The notes under the pieces are model-generated. The model was not told where the DNA came from. It searched no databases and was given only the letters and a program-made list of their open reading frames with translations. The translations under genes and the position numbers were made by a program. Shown piece by piece: positions 19,947-28,504 of a DNA stretch of 64,000 nt (position 1 is the first letter of the stretch; every line of letters starts with the position of its first letter). This DNA is from Sphingopyxis sp. OPL5 (GTDB lineage Bacteria; Pseudomonadota; Alphaproteobacteria; Sphingomonadales; Sphingomonadaceae), in assembly GCF_003797775.2 (NCBI RefSeq), contig NZ_CP060725.1, positions 3,342,001 to 3,406,000 of the forward strand. The letters run 5' to 3'.

Positions 19947-21046
19947 CCCGGCTCGCCCTGCTGCTTTCGGGCATCGCGCCGCTGGTTTTCGCGGTTCCGG
20001 CGGCGGCGCAGTCGATGGATCATTCGATGCATGGGTCGGCGGCGCCCGCACCGGCGACGAAACCCGCCGCCAAGGCGCCTGCCTGCCCGCCCGAACATGC
20101 CGCGATGGGGCATTGCACGCCCGACGAGGAAACGCCGCAGCCAGGCGAACCCGATGCGGAAATGCCCGACATGGGAACGATGGATCATGGCACGCCGGCG
20201 CCCTCCGATCCCGACTGTCCGCCCGAGCATGCGAGCATGGGGCACTGCACGCCGAAGGCGCCGGCGCCCGATGCGATGGGCGGTGCCAGCGGCACCGACC
20301 TGCCGCCCGGCGACGCGCCTGCGCCTTCGCCGCCGACCGACTGGTACGCCGATCGCATCTTTCCGGGCGGCGCGATGGAGCATTCGCGCCACGAGATGAT
20401 GAAGGAGGGCGGCGACCAGAAGATCGCCTTCGTCAGCCTGAACCTTGCCGAATATCAGGCGCGCAAGGGGCGCGACGGCTTTCGCTGGGAGGGCGAGGGC
20501 TGGTACGGCGGCGACATCAACCGCCTGACGGTGAAGAGCGAAGGCGAGGCGGTGTTCGGCGAAGGCATCGAAAGCGGCGAGGTCCAGGCGCTCTACAGCC
20601 GCGCGATCGGTCCCTATTTCAACGCGCAGGCGGGTGTTCGCCAGGACTTTGGCCACGGCCCCGACCGGACCTATGCGACGATCGGTGTCGAGGGGCTTGC
20701 GCCCTATTGGTTCGAGGTCGAGGGGGCGCTGTTTCTGTCGAACAAGGGCGATCTGCTCGCCCGCCTCGAAGCCAGTTACGACCAGCGTTTGACCCAGAAG
20801 CTGATCCTCCAGCCCGCCGCCGAGGTCAATTTCGCGGCGCAGGATGTCCCCGAAAGCGGGATCGGTTCGGGGCTCTCCGACGTCGAACTCGGCCTGCGGC
20901 TCCGCTATGAGGTGGTCAAGGAATTCGCACCCTATGTCGGCGTCGAATGGGCGCGCAAGGTCGGCGACAGCGCCCGCTTCGCCCGCGCCGCAGGCGAGGA
21001 TGCGAGCGGCGTCAGTTTCGTGATGGGGATCAAGGCCTGGTTCTGA
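19943..21046 (+). CDS. copB: outer-membrane copper resistance protein CopB
   Basis: 367 residues from the ATG at 19943. A signal peptide ends AAAQ, then a Met/His/Pro-rich periplasmic region to about residue 130 (MDHSMHG, MPDMGTMDHGT) holds two copies of C-P-P-E-H-A-[AS]-M-G-H-C-T-P at Cys48-Pro60 and Cys92-Pro104. The rest is the CopB beta-barrel domain (DWYADRIFPGGAMEHSRHEMM ... FAPYVGVEWARKVGDSARF ... FVMGIKAWF, with the C-terminal Phe typical of outer-membrane proteins). It binds or exports excess copper with CopA. The frame is open upstream of 19943 but that part is a shadow of copA. Confidence 0.93.
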   Translation: MTRLALLLSGIAPLVFAVPAAAQSMDHSMHGSAAPAPATKPAAKAPACPPEHAAMGHCTPDEETPQPGEPDAEMPDMGTMDHGTPAPSDPDCPPEHASMGHCTPKAPAPDAMGGASGTDLPPGDAPAPSPPTDWYADRIFPGGAMEHSRHEMMKEGGDQKIAFVSLNLAEYQARKGRDGFRWEGEGWYGGDINRLTVKSEGEAVFGEGIESGEVQALYSRAIGPYFNAQAGVRQDFGHGPDRTYATIGVEGLAPYWFEVEGALFLSNKGDLLARLEASYDQRLTQKLILQPAAEVNFAAQDVPESGIGSGLSDVELGLRLRYEVVKEFAPYVGVEWARKVGDSARFARAAGEDASGVSFVMGIKAWF

Positions 21047-21236
21047 TGCGCGCGCCGCTGTTCCACGGATCGTCGCTTACCCCCAAATCTGTCCAACCGA
21101 GCAGCACGACGTCGAAGCGCCAGTGCGTTGCGCCGGGTTCGAACTGCGATCCGGTCGCGACCGTTTCGGGGAAAATATAGGCCGGGACGGCATCCGTTGC
21201 GGCACGCCGCTGCCAAGCTGGTCGTTCGATCCGGCT
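21030..21236 (-). other. coding-like fragment of unknown origin, opposite strand
   Basis: In a minus-strand frame that is open from 21311 to 21030, residues read AYIFPETVATGSQFEPGA followed by THWRFDVVLLGWTDLGV. This has balanced, protein-like composition, unlike the Arg/Ala-rich shadows elsewhere, whereas the part of the frame upstream of about 21200 overlaps the MerR-type promoter and looks non-coding. It could be the remnant of a gene displaced when the czc operon moved in. I do not recognise the family and chance is possible. Confidence 0.25.
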
Positions 21237-21266
21237 TGACCCTGTAGCAGCTACAGGGTGTAGGGA
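21236..21266 (+). promoter_or_regulatory. MerR-family (CadR/ZntR/PbrR-type) promoter-operator
   Basis: TTGACC (-35, 21236-21241) and TAGGGA (-10, 21261-21266) are separated by 19 bp, the overlong spacer of MerR-regulated promoters. Inside lies a perfect 9-3-9 dyad: ACCCTGTAG (21239-21247) and CTACAGGGT (21251-21259). The half-sites and the following GT match known cadmium, lead and zinc operators. It drives DUF3703 and the czc genes. No merR-type gene is visible in the window, so the regulator must lie elsewhere. Confidence 0.88.
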
Positions 21267-21296
21267 AGGCGCCGACTCGAACAACATCGGTGCAAT

Positions 21297-21701
21297 ATGA
21301 TGCCAGACCATCGCTCCGCAGGAGGCTCAGGGGCCTCGCGTGCGACCCGTACCGCGGAGGCGCGGCACGGCGCATATCGCCAAGAGATCGATCATTTTCG
21401 GCGCGCACGCCGGGATCGCGATTGGGCCGCCTGCTGGCGGTATCTCGAGCGTGCCCATATCATCGCCCAGCCCCTGTTTCGGTTGCATATCTCCTCGCAT
21501 GCCGAGATGCTGAAGTTCGCCGTCGCGCGGGGCGATGCCCGCGAGATATTCGGGCAGTTGCTGCGCATCATGCTGGTCCCGCTCGGCGCTCTCACCGGCC
21601 GGTTGCCCGCCGGCAACACCGGCCGCGCCCGCGTCAGCGCGTTCGTGCCGATGACGGTGCCTGACGATTTGCAGCCCTATGTGCGACCGGGTGCGCGATG
21701 A
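21297..21701 (+). CDS. DUF3703 family protein
   Basis: 134 residues, probably cytoplasmic and helical (HGAYRQEIDHFRRARRDRDWAACWRYLERAHIIAQPLFRLHISSHAEMLKFAVARGDAREIFGQLLRIML). I recognise it as DUF3703, a family often encoded beside heavy-metal efflux operons; its role is unknown. It contains a conserved W..LERAH.I.Q....H...H pattern whose His residues could bind metal (inference). It is the first gene after the MerR-type promoter and its TGA overlaps the next ATG. The start at 21297 is tentative; a later start within the first 20 residues is possible. Confidence 0.75.
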   Translation: MMPDHRSAGGSGASRATRTAEARHGAYRQEIDHFRRARRDRDWAACWRYLERAHIIAQPLFRLHISSHAEMLKFAVARGDAREIFGQLLRIMLVPLGALTGRLPAGNTGRARVSAFVPMTVPDDLQPYVRPGAR

Positions 21702-22084
21702 TCGCCAGCTTGCCTGTCTCTCACGCGACTGTTAGTTGGCGGGCGATGCAGAAGGCCCTGGTCCAGTTCCTGTTGCTCATCGCGGCGCTGATGGCGGGCA
21801 TGGACACGCGTGCCATGGCGGATGACAATGTGGCGGCGTCGGGCATTGTCGGCCATCATCATGACTTTGTGGAACCGTCGGATGACGCGGTTCACGGCGA
21901 CAATTCGCCGACCGAAAGCGGCGGCGAAGTGGTGCATCATCATCATTGTCCGACCGGCCTTGTCGCGGACGAAGGCCTGGCGTCCGCGTCGGGGCCGCAC
22001 GCACGCGACGTGCATCTGCCGCGCCTCGCCGTGGCGCTCGCATCGCGCAGCATCGCGCCACCAACCCAACCTCCCGCCGCCTGA
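21698..22084 (+). CDS. His-rich periplasmic protein, CzcI-like position
   Basis: 128 residues. A membrane/signal segment (ALVQFLLLIAALMAGMDTRAMA) leads to a secreted part with HHHD (near residue 52), HHHHCP (near residue 80) and further single His and Cys residues. The start at ATG 21698 is coupled to DUF3703 by a 4-bp overlap; an internal ATG at 21746 would give a shorter, more standard signal peptide. Position and composition suggest a small periplasmic metal-binding or regulatory protein like CzcI. No catalytic domain is visible. czcC starts 55 bp downstream. Confidence 0.65.
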   Translation: MIASLPVSHATVSWRAMQKALVQFLLLIAALMAGMDTRAMADDNVAASGIVGHHHDFVEPSDDAVHGDNSPTESGGEVVHHHHCPTGLVADEGLASASGPHARDVHLPRLAVALASRSIAPPTQPPAA

Positions 22085-22139
22085 TCACTGCTTCGCGCGG
22101 GCATTTCGCCCGCGCTCCACGCATTGATCGGGAGTATTT

Positions 22140-23348
22140 ATGTCGAAATCATCGGGCATCCTGCTGTTTGCAGGGATGCTGGCTATGTCGGTTCAACCGG
22201 CATTGGCCGAACCTGTCTCGCTGTCCGACGCCTTGGTGCGCGGACAAGAGGCCTCACCGCGGATTGCCAGAGCCAAGGCTGAGCTGAAGGCGGCCGAAGG
22301 CCGCGCGACGCAGGCTGGCGTGCGTCCAAATCCCACCATATCCGCCGAAGTCGAGAATTTTAGCGGCACCGGACCCTATCGGACCTTTGGCCAGACCGAG
22401 ACGACCGTCGCGGTTTCGCAGCCCTTCGAGCTTGGCGGCAAAAGGCGTGCCCGCAAGGCGGTCGCCGCCGCCGAGCGCGAATTGGCCCGAATCTCACTGC
22501 GCAGCGCCGAGGCCGACCTGTCCTACGACATCATCGTGGCGCATGCCGAACTCCGCGCGGCGGAAGACCGGGCGGTGCTGTCGCAAAGCGTTCTCGCGCG
22601 GGCGGTCGAACTGGCTCGGATCGCGGAAACCCTCGTCGATGTCGGGCGCGATCCGCCGCTGACCAAGCTGCGCGCCGATGCGCTGCTCGCCGAGGCGAAG
22701 GCCGAAAGCCTGAAGACGATGGCGCAGTTGATGTCGGCTCGCCAAAAACTGGCTCTGTTCATCGGCAGCGATGATCCCGAGCTGTCGGCTGTTCGGCAGG
22801 ACATCCTTTCGCTTCCCGCTCTCGCAGCCGATGCGCAGAGCCTCGACGAGCGGCTTGCCGCCGCCGAGCGCGATGCCGCCTCCGCACGGGTCCGGCAGGC
22901 GCAGGCCGAGGGCGTTCCCGACATCACGGCGTCAGGCGGGGTGCGGAACTTTCGCGAAAGCAAGGACACGGCGTTTATCGTTGGTGTTTCGATCCCGCTG
23001 CCGGTGTTCAATCGCAATCGTGGCAATATCGATGCGGCGCGCGCCGAAGGCGAGGCCGTGGAGGCCCAACTCGCACAGGCCCGCCTCGACACCCGCTTTT
23101 CGCGGCGTGATGCCGAACTGATGCTCTCGGCCGCCAACGAACGGGTGTCGGCGCTGTCGGGGGTCGGCCTGTATCAGGCTGGCGAAGCCGCGCGGGTCGC
23201 CGAGATCGGATACCAGCAGGGCAAGTTCACGCTCATCGAACTGATCGATGCCCAGGAGGCGCTGACCAGCGCCAATCTCAAACTCATCGAAGCCGAACTC
23301 GATCGCGCCCGCGCGTTTGCCGCGCTGGGCCGTGCGAACGCGCAATAG
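22140..23348 (+). CDS. czcC: TolC-family outer-membrane channel CzcC
   Basis: 402 residues. A signal peptide (to ALAEP) is followed by two outer-membrane efflux protein repeats rich in long helices (ALVRGQEASPRIARAKAELKAAEGRATQAG ... GKFTLIELIDAQEALTSANLKLIEAELDRARAFAALGRA). Together with CzcB and CzcA it forms the tripartite pump that exports metal cations across both membranes. GGGAG lies close before the ATG. It is immediately followed by czcB at 13 bp. Confidence 0.92.
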   Translation: MSKSSGILLFAGMLAMSVQPALAEPVSLSDALVRGQEASPRIARAKAELKAAEGRATQAGVRPNPTISAEVENFSGTGPYRTFGQTETTVAVSQPFELGGKRRARKAVAAAERELARISLRSAEADLSYDIIVAHAELRAAEDRAVLSQSVLARAVELARIAETLVDVGRDPPLTKLRADALLAEAKAESLKTMAQLMSARQKLALFIGSDDPELSAVRQDILSLPALAADAQSLDERLAAAERDAASARVRQAQAEGVPDITASGGVRNFRESKDTAFIVGVSIPLPVFNRNRGNIDAARAEGEAVEAQLAQARLDTRFSRRDAELMLSAANERVSALSGVGLYQAGEAARVAEIGYQQGKFTLIELIDAQEALTSANLKLIEAELDRARAFAALGRANAQ

Positions 23349-23360
23349 GGGACAAATACC

Positions 23361-24533
23361 ATGCAAATCTTCGAAAACAAAAATCGCCTGATGGCCGCCG
23401 TCGCGGCCGGGGCGCTCGTTCTGGGTGGTGGCGGTATCTTGATCGGCCGCTCGACGACCGCACCTTCGGCCGTCGCACCCGCGGCGACTCCCGCCGAGGA
23501 GGAAGAGGAAGGCCATGTCGAAGGGCTGGTCCTGATGGACGAAGCGCGCGCCAAGGGGGCCGGCATCGTCACCGAGACGATCCAGGCCGGCGGTCTGGCC
23601 TCCGAGATATTGGCGCAGGGCGTCGTCGCATCGACCCCCGATGGCGAGGCGGTGCTGACGGCACGCGCCGACGGGGCGATCACCCGCATCCATCGCCGCC
23701 TTGGCGACGTCGTTCGCGCCGGTGAATCGGTGGCGGTGATGGAAAGCCGCGACGCGGCGGCCATCGCGTCCGAGCGGAGTTCGGCGACGGCGCGCCTGGC
23801 GCTCGCGCGATCGACCTATGCGCGCGAAAAGAAGCTGTTCGACGCCCGCATCACCGCAAAGCAGGACCTCGAGGCCGCCGCCGCAGCGCTGGCCGAAGCC
23901 GAAGCCGAGGCGCGGCGGGCGCAATCGGCTGCCGCCGCCGCCAAGGTGTCGGGCGATGGCCGCACCCTCGCGGTGACGAGCCTGATTTCGGGGCGGATCA
24001 CCAAAGCGGACGCCAAGCTCGGTGCCTATGTGCTCGCCGGAACCGAGTTGTTCCGGGTCTCCGATCCCAATCATATCCAGATCAACGCCTCGGTGCTCGC
24101 GGCCGACGCCCGCCGGATCAGGCCTGGCGATACGGCCGTCATCGAACTGCTCGGCGGTGAGACCGTCAAGGCTGTGGTGCGCTCGGCCACCCCGAGCCTC
24201 GACGCCGAGAGCAAGACGGCGACGATCGTCGTCATTCCCGAAGGCATTGGCGGACTGACCCCCGGGCAAGGCCTTCGCGCCCGGATCAAGCCGCAAGGCA
24301 CAGCGGATGCCACGCTGATCGCGCTGCCCGAAGAAGCCGTGCAGACGGTCGAGGGACGCGAGGTCGTGTTCGTCAGAACCGCCAAGGGCTTTCAGGCGAC
24401 AACGGTGGTCACCGGCAAGCGCGGCGGCGGACGCATCGAGATTGTCGACGGGGTGAAGCCGGGCGCGGTCATCGCGACCAGGGGCGCCTTCCTGCTCAAA
24501 GCCGAAATCGGCAAGGGCGAGGCGGAGCATTGA
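23361..24533 (+). CDS. czcB: RND efflux periplasmic adaptor CzcB
   Basis: 390 residues. One N-terminal membrane anchor (LMAAVAAGALVLGGGGILIG) is followed by a lipoyl/biotinyl hairpin (ADGAITRIHRRLGDVVRAGESVAVMES), a long coiled-coil helix region (RSTYAREKKLFDARITAKQDLEAAAAALAEAEAEARRAQSAA), then beta-barrel and membrane-proximal domains (LFRVSDPNHIQINASV ... IVDGVKPGAVIATRGAFLLKAEIGKGEAEH). It links CzcA to CzcC. czcA begins 1 bp after its stop. Confidence 0.93.
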   Translation: MQIFENKNRLMAAVAAGALVLGGGGILIGRSTTAPSAVAPAATPAEEEEEGHVEGLVLMDEARAKGAGIVTETIQAGGLASEILAQGVVASTPDGEAVLTARADGAITRIHRRLGDVVRAGESVAVMESRDAAAIASERSSATARLALARSTYAREKKLFDARITAKQDLEAAAAALAEAEAEARRAQSAAAAAKVSGDGRTLAVTSLISGRITKADAKLGAYVLAGTELFRVSDPNHIQINASVLAADARRIRPGDTAVIELLGGETVKAVVRSATPSLDAESKTATIVVIPEGIGGLTPGQGLRARIKPQGTADATLIALPEEAVQTVEGREVVFVRTAKGFQATTVVTGKRGGGRIEIVDGVKPGAVIATRGAFLLKAEIGKGEAEH

Positions 24534-24534
24534 G

Positions 24535-27500
24535 ATGATCGAAAAACTTCTCGATGCGTCGATACGCTTTCGCTGGGCTGTGGTTCTCCTCACCCTCATC
24601 ATCTCGGCCTACGGCCTGACGCAGCTGCTCAAGCTGCCGATCGATGCCGTCCCCGACATCACCAACAAACAGGTTCAGATCAACACCGTCGAACCCAATC
24701 TGGGACCACTCGACATCGAACGCCTCGTCACCTTCCCCATTGAAACCGCGATGGCGGGAATCCCGGGACTGCAGAGCTCGCGCTCGATTTCGCGCAACGG
24801 GTTCAGTCAGGTTACGGTGATCTTCGAGGACGATACCGATCTCTATTTCGCCCGTCAGCAGGTGGCGGAACGGCTGGGCCAGGCCAAGGGCACCTTGCCC
24901 GACGGCGCCGAGCCGCAAATGGGTCCGGTCTCCACGGGTCTCGGCGAAGTGCTGATGTACACCGTCGACTTTGCGCCGACGGCCAATGCGAAAAATCCCA
25001 AGATCGCCGGAAAGCCGGGCTTCCAGCCGGACGGCTCCTACAGGACCCCGACCGGCGAAATCCTCGTCGATGACGTCGCCAAGCTCGGTTATCTGCGGAC
25101 CGTGCAGGACTGGGTGATCCGCCCACAACTGCGCTCGGTATCGGGGGTCGCCGGTATCGATTCGATCGGCGGTTATGAAAAGCAGTTCGTCGTCCAGCCC
25201 GACGCGACCAAATTGGCGAGCTATGGCATTTCATTCTCGGAACTCGCCGAAGCGCTCGAACGCGCCAATATCTCGGTCGGCGCGAACTTCGTCGAACGCG
25301 GCGGCGAGGCCTTCCTCGTGCGCGCCGATGGCCGCATTCGAACCCTCGACGAAATCTCCCGGGCGACCGTCGCGAACCGCGGCGGGGTGCCCGTCATGGT
25401 TCGTGATGTCGCGACCGTGCAGATCGGCGGCGAACTGCGCACCGGGTCGGCGTCCGAAAACGGCAAGGAACTGGTCGTCGGCACCGTCCTGATGCTCGCG
25501 GGCGGCAACAGCCGGATCGTGGCCTCGGCGGCGGCCGAACGCCTCGAGGATGTTGCGAGGTCGATGCCGCCGGGGATCGTCGTCAAGCCGGTGCTCGACC
25601 GCTCGCAACTCGTCGACGCGACGATCGGTACGGTCGAAAAGAACCTTGCCGAAGGCGCGTTGCTCGTCGCGGCGATATTGTTCTGGCTGCTCGGAAACTT
25701 CCGCGCCGCGGTCATCGCGACCTTGGTCATCCCGATCTCGTTCCTGGTCATGGGAACAGGAATGAACATCACCGGCACGTCGGGCAATCTCATGAGCCTC
25801 GGCGCGCTCGATTTCGGGCTGATCGTCGACGGCTCGATCATCATCATCGAAAATTGTCTCAGGCGATTGGCCGAGCGACAACATCATGAAGGACGATTGC
25901 TCTCGTTGAGCGAGCGGTTGCATGAGGTGTTCGAAGCCTCACGCGAAATGGTGAAGCCGACGATCTACGGCCAGGCGATCATCTTCCTCGTGTTCGTGCC
26001 GCTGCTCACCTTTACCGGGGTCGAGGGCAAGACCTTCTCGCCGATGGCGATCACGGTGTTGCTGGCGTTGGGCGGCGCGTTCATCGCATCGCTGACCTTC
26101 GTGCCGGCCATGGTTGCGTTGCTCCTGCGCGGCAAGGTCGCCGAGAAAGAAGTCCGTGCGATCGCTTGGGTCAAGGAGCGTTACGAACCTGTGCTGGGGC
26201 GCGTCATCGCGCGCCCCTGGCCGTGGATCGGTGCGGGCGGCGGGACGTTCGCGGCGGCCATCCTCGTGTTCGGGATGCTCGGAAGCGAGTTCATCCCGGT
26301 GCTCGGCGAGGGCAATCTTGCGATGCAGGCGCTCCGTATTCCCTCGACATCCTTGAACAAGTCGCAGGACATGCAGCTTCAGGTCGAAAAAGCGGTGTCG
26401 GCATTGCCCGAGGTTGCCTTCATCTATTCGAAGACGGGCACGGCCGAGGTCGCCAGCGACCCAATGCCGCCGAACGCGTCGGATACCTTCATCATCCTGA
26501 AGCCGCGGGGCGACTGGCCCGACGGCGTCCGTACGAAGGATGATGTGATCGAGCGGGTCGAGAAGAAGCTCGAACCTTTGGTCGGCAACGCCTTCGAAAT
26601 CAGCCAGCCGATCCAGCTGCGTTTCAACGAGCTGATCGCCGGGGTGCGCGGCGATATCGCGATCAAGCTGTACGGCGACGATCTCGACGAGATGGGCCGC
26701 GCGGCGCAGCAGGTGGCGGCGATCCTGAACACCGTGCCGGGCGCCGCCGACGTCAAAGTCGAACAGACCGCGGGCTTCCCCGTGCTCGATGTCCAGTTCG
26801 ACCGCGATGCCATCGCCCGATACGGTCTGACGCTTCGGGACGTCAGCGACACTGTCGCGGCGGCGCTCGGCGGGCGCGAAGCCGGGATCGTGTTCGAAGG
26901 CGACCGGCGTTTCGATATCGTCGTCCGGCTCGACCGGGCGACGCGCGACGATCTCGATGCGGTGGGGGCGCTCCCCGTGCTGCTGCCGGGCGAGGGTGGC
27001 GCGCGGGCATCGGTGCCGCTCGGCGAACTCGCCAAGTTCAGCTTCTCCGAGGGGCTCAACCAGGTCAGCCGTGAAAACGGCAAACGGCGCGTCGTCGTAC
27101 AGGCCAACGTCCGCGGCAATGACCTCGGATCCTTCGTTGCGGAGGCGCAGGACAAGGTGAACGCGCAGGTGAAACTTCCCACCGGCAGCTTCATCGAATG
27201 GGGCGGGCAGTTCGAAAATCTGCAAGCCGCGTCGGCGCGCCTGTCGATCGTCATCCCGATCATCTTTGCCGCGATCTTCGGCATATTGTTCATGGCCTTG
27301 GGCGGCGTGCGGCAGGCGGTCGCGGTCTATTCGGCGATCCCGCTCGCCTTGGCAGGCGGGGTGTTTGCGCTCCTGCTCACGGGGTTACCCTTCTCGGTAT
27401 CGGCCGCGGTGGGCTTCATCGTGCTTTCGGGCGTGACCGTGCTGAACGGCCTCGTTGTGATGACGAGCATCAACCAGCGCATCGACGAAGGAAAACCTGT

Positions 27501-27798
27501 GGACGTCGCGATCGGTGAAGGCGTCATGGAGCGGGTTCGCGCCGTACTGATGACCGGGATCGTTCCGGCCATCGGCTTCGTTCCGATGGCGCTGGCCACC
27601 GGCACCGGCGCCGAGGTACAGAAGCCGCTCGCGATCGTCGTGATCGGCGGTTTGATCACCTCGACGCTGCTGACCTTGTTCGTCTTGCCCGCAATCAGCC
27701 ATTTGCTGCTTCGTGGGCGGGCGCGGGCGCATGTGGCGGGCGACTATGCCGACGTCACGGCGCTGGGCGAGCGGGCCATCGCCGCTGACCAGAAGTAG
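24535..27798 (+). CDS. czcA: heavy-metal RND efflux pump CzcA
   Basis: 1,087 residues, full length for an HME-RND protein: 12 TM helices and two large periplasmic loops. The family signature appears early (LPIDAVPDITNKQVQINT). The proton-relay motif in TM4 reads LDFGLIVDGSIIIIEN (around residue 425), of the DFGxxVDG(A/S)xxxxEN kind found in Co/Zn/Cd and related exporters; the exact metal is not decided by it. The C-terminal half has the mirrored TM set (FILVLSGVTVLNGLVVMTSIN-like region and LAIVVIGGLITSTLLTLFVLPA). The MerR-type operator upstream favours Cd, Zn or Pb. A strong hairpin follows. Confidence 0.95.
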   Translation: MIEKLLDASIRFRWAVVLLTLIISAYGLTQLLKLPIDAVPDITNKQVQINTVEPNLGPLDIERLVTFPIETAMAGIPGLQSSRSISRNGFSQVTVIFEDDTDLYFARQQVAERLGQAKGTLPDGAEPQMGPVSTGLGEVLMYTVDFAPTANAKNPKIAGKPGFQPDGSYRTPTGEILVDDVAKLGYLRTVQDWVIRPQLRSVSGVAGIDSIGGYEKQFVVQPDATKLASYGISFSELAEALERANISVGANFVERGGEAFLVRADGRIRTLDEISRATVANRGGVPVMVRDVATVQIGGELRTGSASENGKELVVGTVLMLAGGNSRIVASAAAERLEDVARSMPPGIVVKPVLDRSQLVDATIGTVEKNLAEGALLVAAILFWLLGNFRAAVIATLVIPISFLVMGTGMNITGTSGNLMSLGALDFGLIVDGSIIIIENCLRRLAERQHHEGRLLSLSERLHEVFEASREMVKPTIYGQAIIFLVFVPLLTFTGVEGKTFSPMAITVLLALGGAFIASLTFVPAMVALLLRGKVAEKEVRAIAWVKERYEPVLGRVIARPWPWIGAGGGTFAAAILVFGMLGSEFIPVLGEGNLAMQALRIPSTSLNKSQDMQLQVEKAVSALPEVAFIYSKTGTAEVASDPMPPNASDTFIILKPRGDWPDGVRTKDDVIERVEKKLEPLVGNAFEISQPIQLRFNELIAGVRGDIAIKLYGDDLDEMGRAAQQVAAILNTVPGAADVKVEQTAGFPVLDVQFDRDAIARYGLTLRDVSDTVAAALGGREAGIVFEGDRRFDIVVRLDRATRDDLDAVGALPVLLPGEGGARASVPLGELAKFSFSEGLNQVSRENGKRRVVVQANVRGNDLGSFVAEAQDKVNAQVKLPTGSFIEWGGQFENLQAASARLSIVIPIIFAAIFGILFMALGGVRQAVAVYSAIPLALAGGVFALLLTGLPFSVSAAVGFIVLSGVTVLNGLVVMTSINQRIDEGKPVDVAIGEGVMERVRAVLMTGIVPAIGFVPMALATGTGAEVQKPLAIVVIGGLITSTLLTLFVLPAISHLLLRGRARAHVAGDYADVTALGERAIAADQK

Positions 27799-27809
27799 GG
27801 CGGAATCCT

Positions 27810-27849
27810 GCCGCACAGCCGGCCGGTACACACCGGCGGGCTGTGCGGC
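27810..27849 (+). terminator. strong hairpin terminator after czcA
   Basis: An 11-bp perfect stem (27810-27820 with 27839-27849, arm GCCGCACAGCC) holds an inner CCGGT/ACCGG stem. No T-run follows, but the position 11 bp after the czcA stop supports a terminator. Confidence 0.7.
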
Positions 27850-27907
27850 TCCGATGGGGAGGCCGCCATTGCATTCGCGAAACGGTCCGGTGATATACGG
27901 CCGGGCC

Positions 27908-28498
27908 ATGACGGAGCGGATTCACTATCATCTGTTCGAGACCGCGGCGGGCTTCGCCGCGATCGGCTGGAACGACAAAGGGATTTCCAGCCTGCGGCTG
28001 CCTGCGGCGAGTGCGCACGAGGCGGAGCGTTCGCTGGTGCGCCGGTTTTCGATGGCGCTGCCGACCGAACCGCCGCCGGCGGTGCGGTCGGTGGTCGATG
28101 CCGTGGTGCGCTATTTTGCGGGCGAAAGGGTCGATTTCGCGGCGGTCCCGGTCGACATGGGCGAACAGTCGCTCTTTTTCGAGCAGGTCTACGCCTTCGT
28201 CCGCAAGCTCGGATGGGGGGAGGCGACGACCTATGGTGCGGTCGCGAAGGCTCTCGGTGCAGGTCCCGAATTTGCGCGAGACGTCGGCCAGGCGATGGCG
28301 AACAACCCGGTTCCGCTGATCGTGCCGTGCCACCGTGTGACCGGCGCCGGTGGCAAGATCGGGGGTTTTTCAGCCCCTGGAGGGTCGACGTCGAAAGCGC
28401 ATATGCTCGCACTCGAAGGGGTCTCGATCGAAGCGGCCCCAACGTCCCGAAAGGCCGCGCCGGGCAAGACCGACACCCAGGCCGGTTTCGACTTCTAA
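27908..28498 (+). CDS. ogt: methylated-DNA--protein-cysteine methyltransferase
   Basis: Removes alkyl groups from O6-alkylguanine in DNA by suicide transfer to its own Cys. 196 residues from the ATG at 27908; the open frame further upstream is a shadow of the czcA end and terminator. The active site is VPCHRV with Cys141, preceded by the DNA-binding helix-turn-helix region (WGEATTYGAVAKALG) and followed by GGKIGGFSAPGG. The N-terminal domain is short and degenerate. It lies convergent with the antiporter gene, six bases apart. Confidence 0.93.
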   Translation: MTERIHYHLFETAAGFAAIGWNDKGISSLRLPAASAHEAERSLVRRFSMALPTEPPPAVRSVVDAVVRYFAGERVDFAAVPVDMGEQSLFFEQVYAFVRKLGWGEATTYGAVAKALGAGPEFARDVGQAMANNPVPLIVPCHRVTGAGGKIGGFSAPGGSTSKAHMLALEGVSIEAAPTSRKAAPGKTDTQAGFDF

Positions 28499-28504
28499 CC
28501 CACT

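Noticed and set aside
18582..20051. 489-residue minus-strand frame over copA
   Set aside because: Antisense to a multicopper oxidase with all four copper motifs; a shadow.
23361..24602. 556-residue minus-strand frame 22932-24602 across czcC/czcB
   Set aside because: Antisense to well-identified adaptor and channel genes, low-complexity product; a shadow.
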